DNA from: Bacillota bacterium
GTDB taxonomy: Bacteria; Bacillota; Clostridia; Christensenellales; Borkfalkiaceae
DNA: 31,857 nt
Direction of reading: 5' to 3'
Assembly: GCA_003343765.1 (NCBI GenBank)
Contig: QAKO01000011.1
Span: 1 to 31,857 of the forward strand
In this document: piece by piece, positions 31,591-31,857 of the stretch
Position numbering within the stretch: position 1 is the stretch's first letter
Layout of the letters: each line of letters opens with the position of its first letter
Translations under genes and position numbers: made by a program
The notes under the pieces: model-generated
The model's input: only the letters and a program-made list of their open reading frames with translations
Databases searched by the model: none
What the model was told of the DNA's origin: nothing

Positions 31591-31857
31591 CTATACAAAC
31601 AGACATCCGATCTGGTAGATCACAAAGGTGATCAGCCATGCAACGGCCAGCTGAAACAAGGCAACGAACCCTGTCCATTTCCAGCTTTTGGATTCTTTAT
31701 GAATGGTCGCAAGCGTTGCGGCACAGGGAATGTAAAGCAGACAGAATACCATCAGACAGAATGCGTTGAGCTGACCGAATCCGATAGAAGAAAGGACAGC
31801 CGCAAATTCCTGCATTCCTTCGGCAGAGCTTGCATTGACAATTCCGAACAGGACGGC
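31591..31857 (-). CDS. feoB: ferrous iron transporter FeoB, C-terminal end
   Basis: 88 residues of the C-terminus are inside the window; the rest, including the G-protein domain, lies beyond the right edge. The visible part has FCLMVFCLLYIPCAATLATIHKESKSWKWTGF, the conserved C-terminal core of FeoB with its Cys in the YxPC motif, and ends with a membrane segment (WLITFVIYQIGCLFV). FeoB is the membrane GTPase that imports Fe(II), common in anaerobes. Confidence 0.93.
   Translation of the reverse strand, partial: AVLFGIVNASSAEGMQEFAAVLSSIGFGQLNAFCLMVFCLLYIPCAATLATIHKESKSWKWTGFVALFQLAVAWLITFVIYQIGCLFV

Overview
The window looks like a chromosome segment from an anaerobic, endospore-forming Clostridia-type Firmicute. 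The pointers are an unmistakable spoIIID, an oxygen-sensitive-type 2-hydroxyacyl-CoA dehydratase activase, a FeoB iron transporter with its small Cys-rich partner, an iron-dependent alcohol dehydrogenase and consensus SigA promoters. Base composition is roughly balanced by eye. Every gene I can support lies on the minus strand, so the biological reading order runs from high to low coordinates. I cannot name the species from sequence alone.

Reading in the direction of transcription: (1) 31857-31437, the end of feoB and a 48-residue FeoB-associated protein, closed by a 19-bp perfect hairpin. (2) 31387-29384, a degenerate ~100-bp tandem repeat, an iron alcohol dehydrogenase behind a MerR-type promoter with a 19-bp spacer, then a truncated chloramphenicol-acetyltransferase-like remnant. 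(3) 29298-26222, a promoter and a three-gene operon: DUF5058 membrane protein, a second membrane protein and a membrane-anchored M20 peptidase. (4) 25714-24042, a promoter, a YitT-family protein, a DUF1003 protein and an intrinsic terminator. (5) 23924-22287, a perfect SigA promoter and an O-antigen ligase/polymerase-like membrane protein.

(6) The centrepiece is a surface-polysaccharide operon from the promoter at 22199 to a terminator at 3536. It starts with UDP-GlcNAc supply (a GlmU-like left-handed beta-helix protein, glmM, glmS). It continues with a membrane UDP-sugar 4,6-dehydratase, a Wzz-like chain-length protein, a leader with an internal promoter candidate and a structured RNA, a DegT-family aminotransferase, a PglC/EpsL-type initiating sugar transferase, three further glycosyltransferases, a Wzy-like polymerase and a Wzx-like flippase. 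It ends with a LicD-family phosphotransferase, a stand-alone IspD/TarI-like cytidylyltransferase and a two-domain cytidylyltransferase-SDR protein resembling Bcs1/Acs1. This suggests a Wzx/Wzy-type polymer started with a 4-amino-4,6-dideoxy sugar and decorated with a CDP-activated alditol phosphate.

(7) 3422-1344 holds an isolated tail-fibre-like gene and a small tail-assembly-like gene with their own promoter and no other phage genes. (8) spoIIID follows, then hairpins, then the start of a large acyl-CoA dehydratase activase that runs off the left edge.

The most interesting items are the duplicated cytidylyltransferase/LicD end of the operon, the internal structured leader, the orphan tail-fibre pair, the recurring long perfect hairpins (often paired, with only the first having a U-tract), the MerR-type promoter on the alcohol dehydrogenase and the degenerate tandem repeat. 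No CRISPR array, tRNA, rRNA, insertion sequence or plus-strand gene was supportable.
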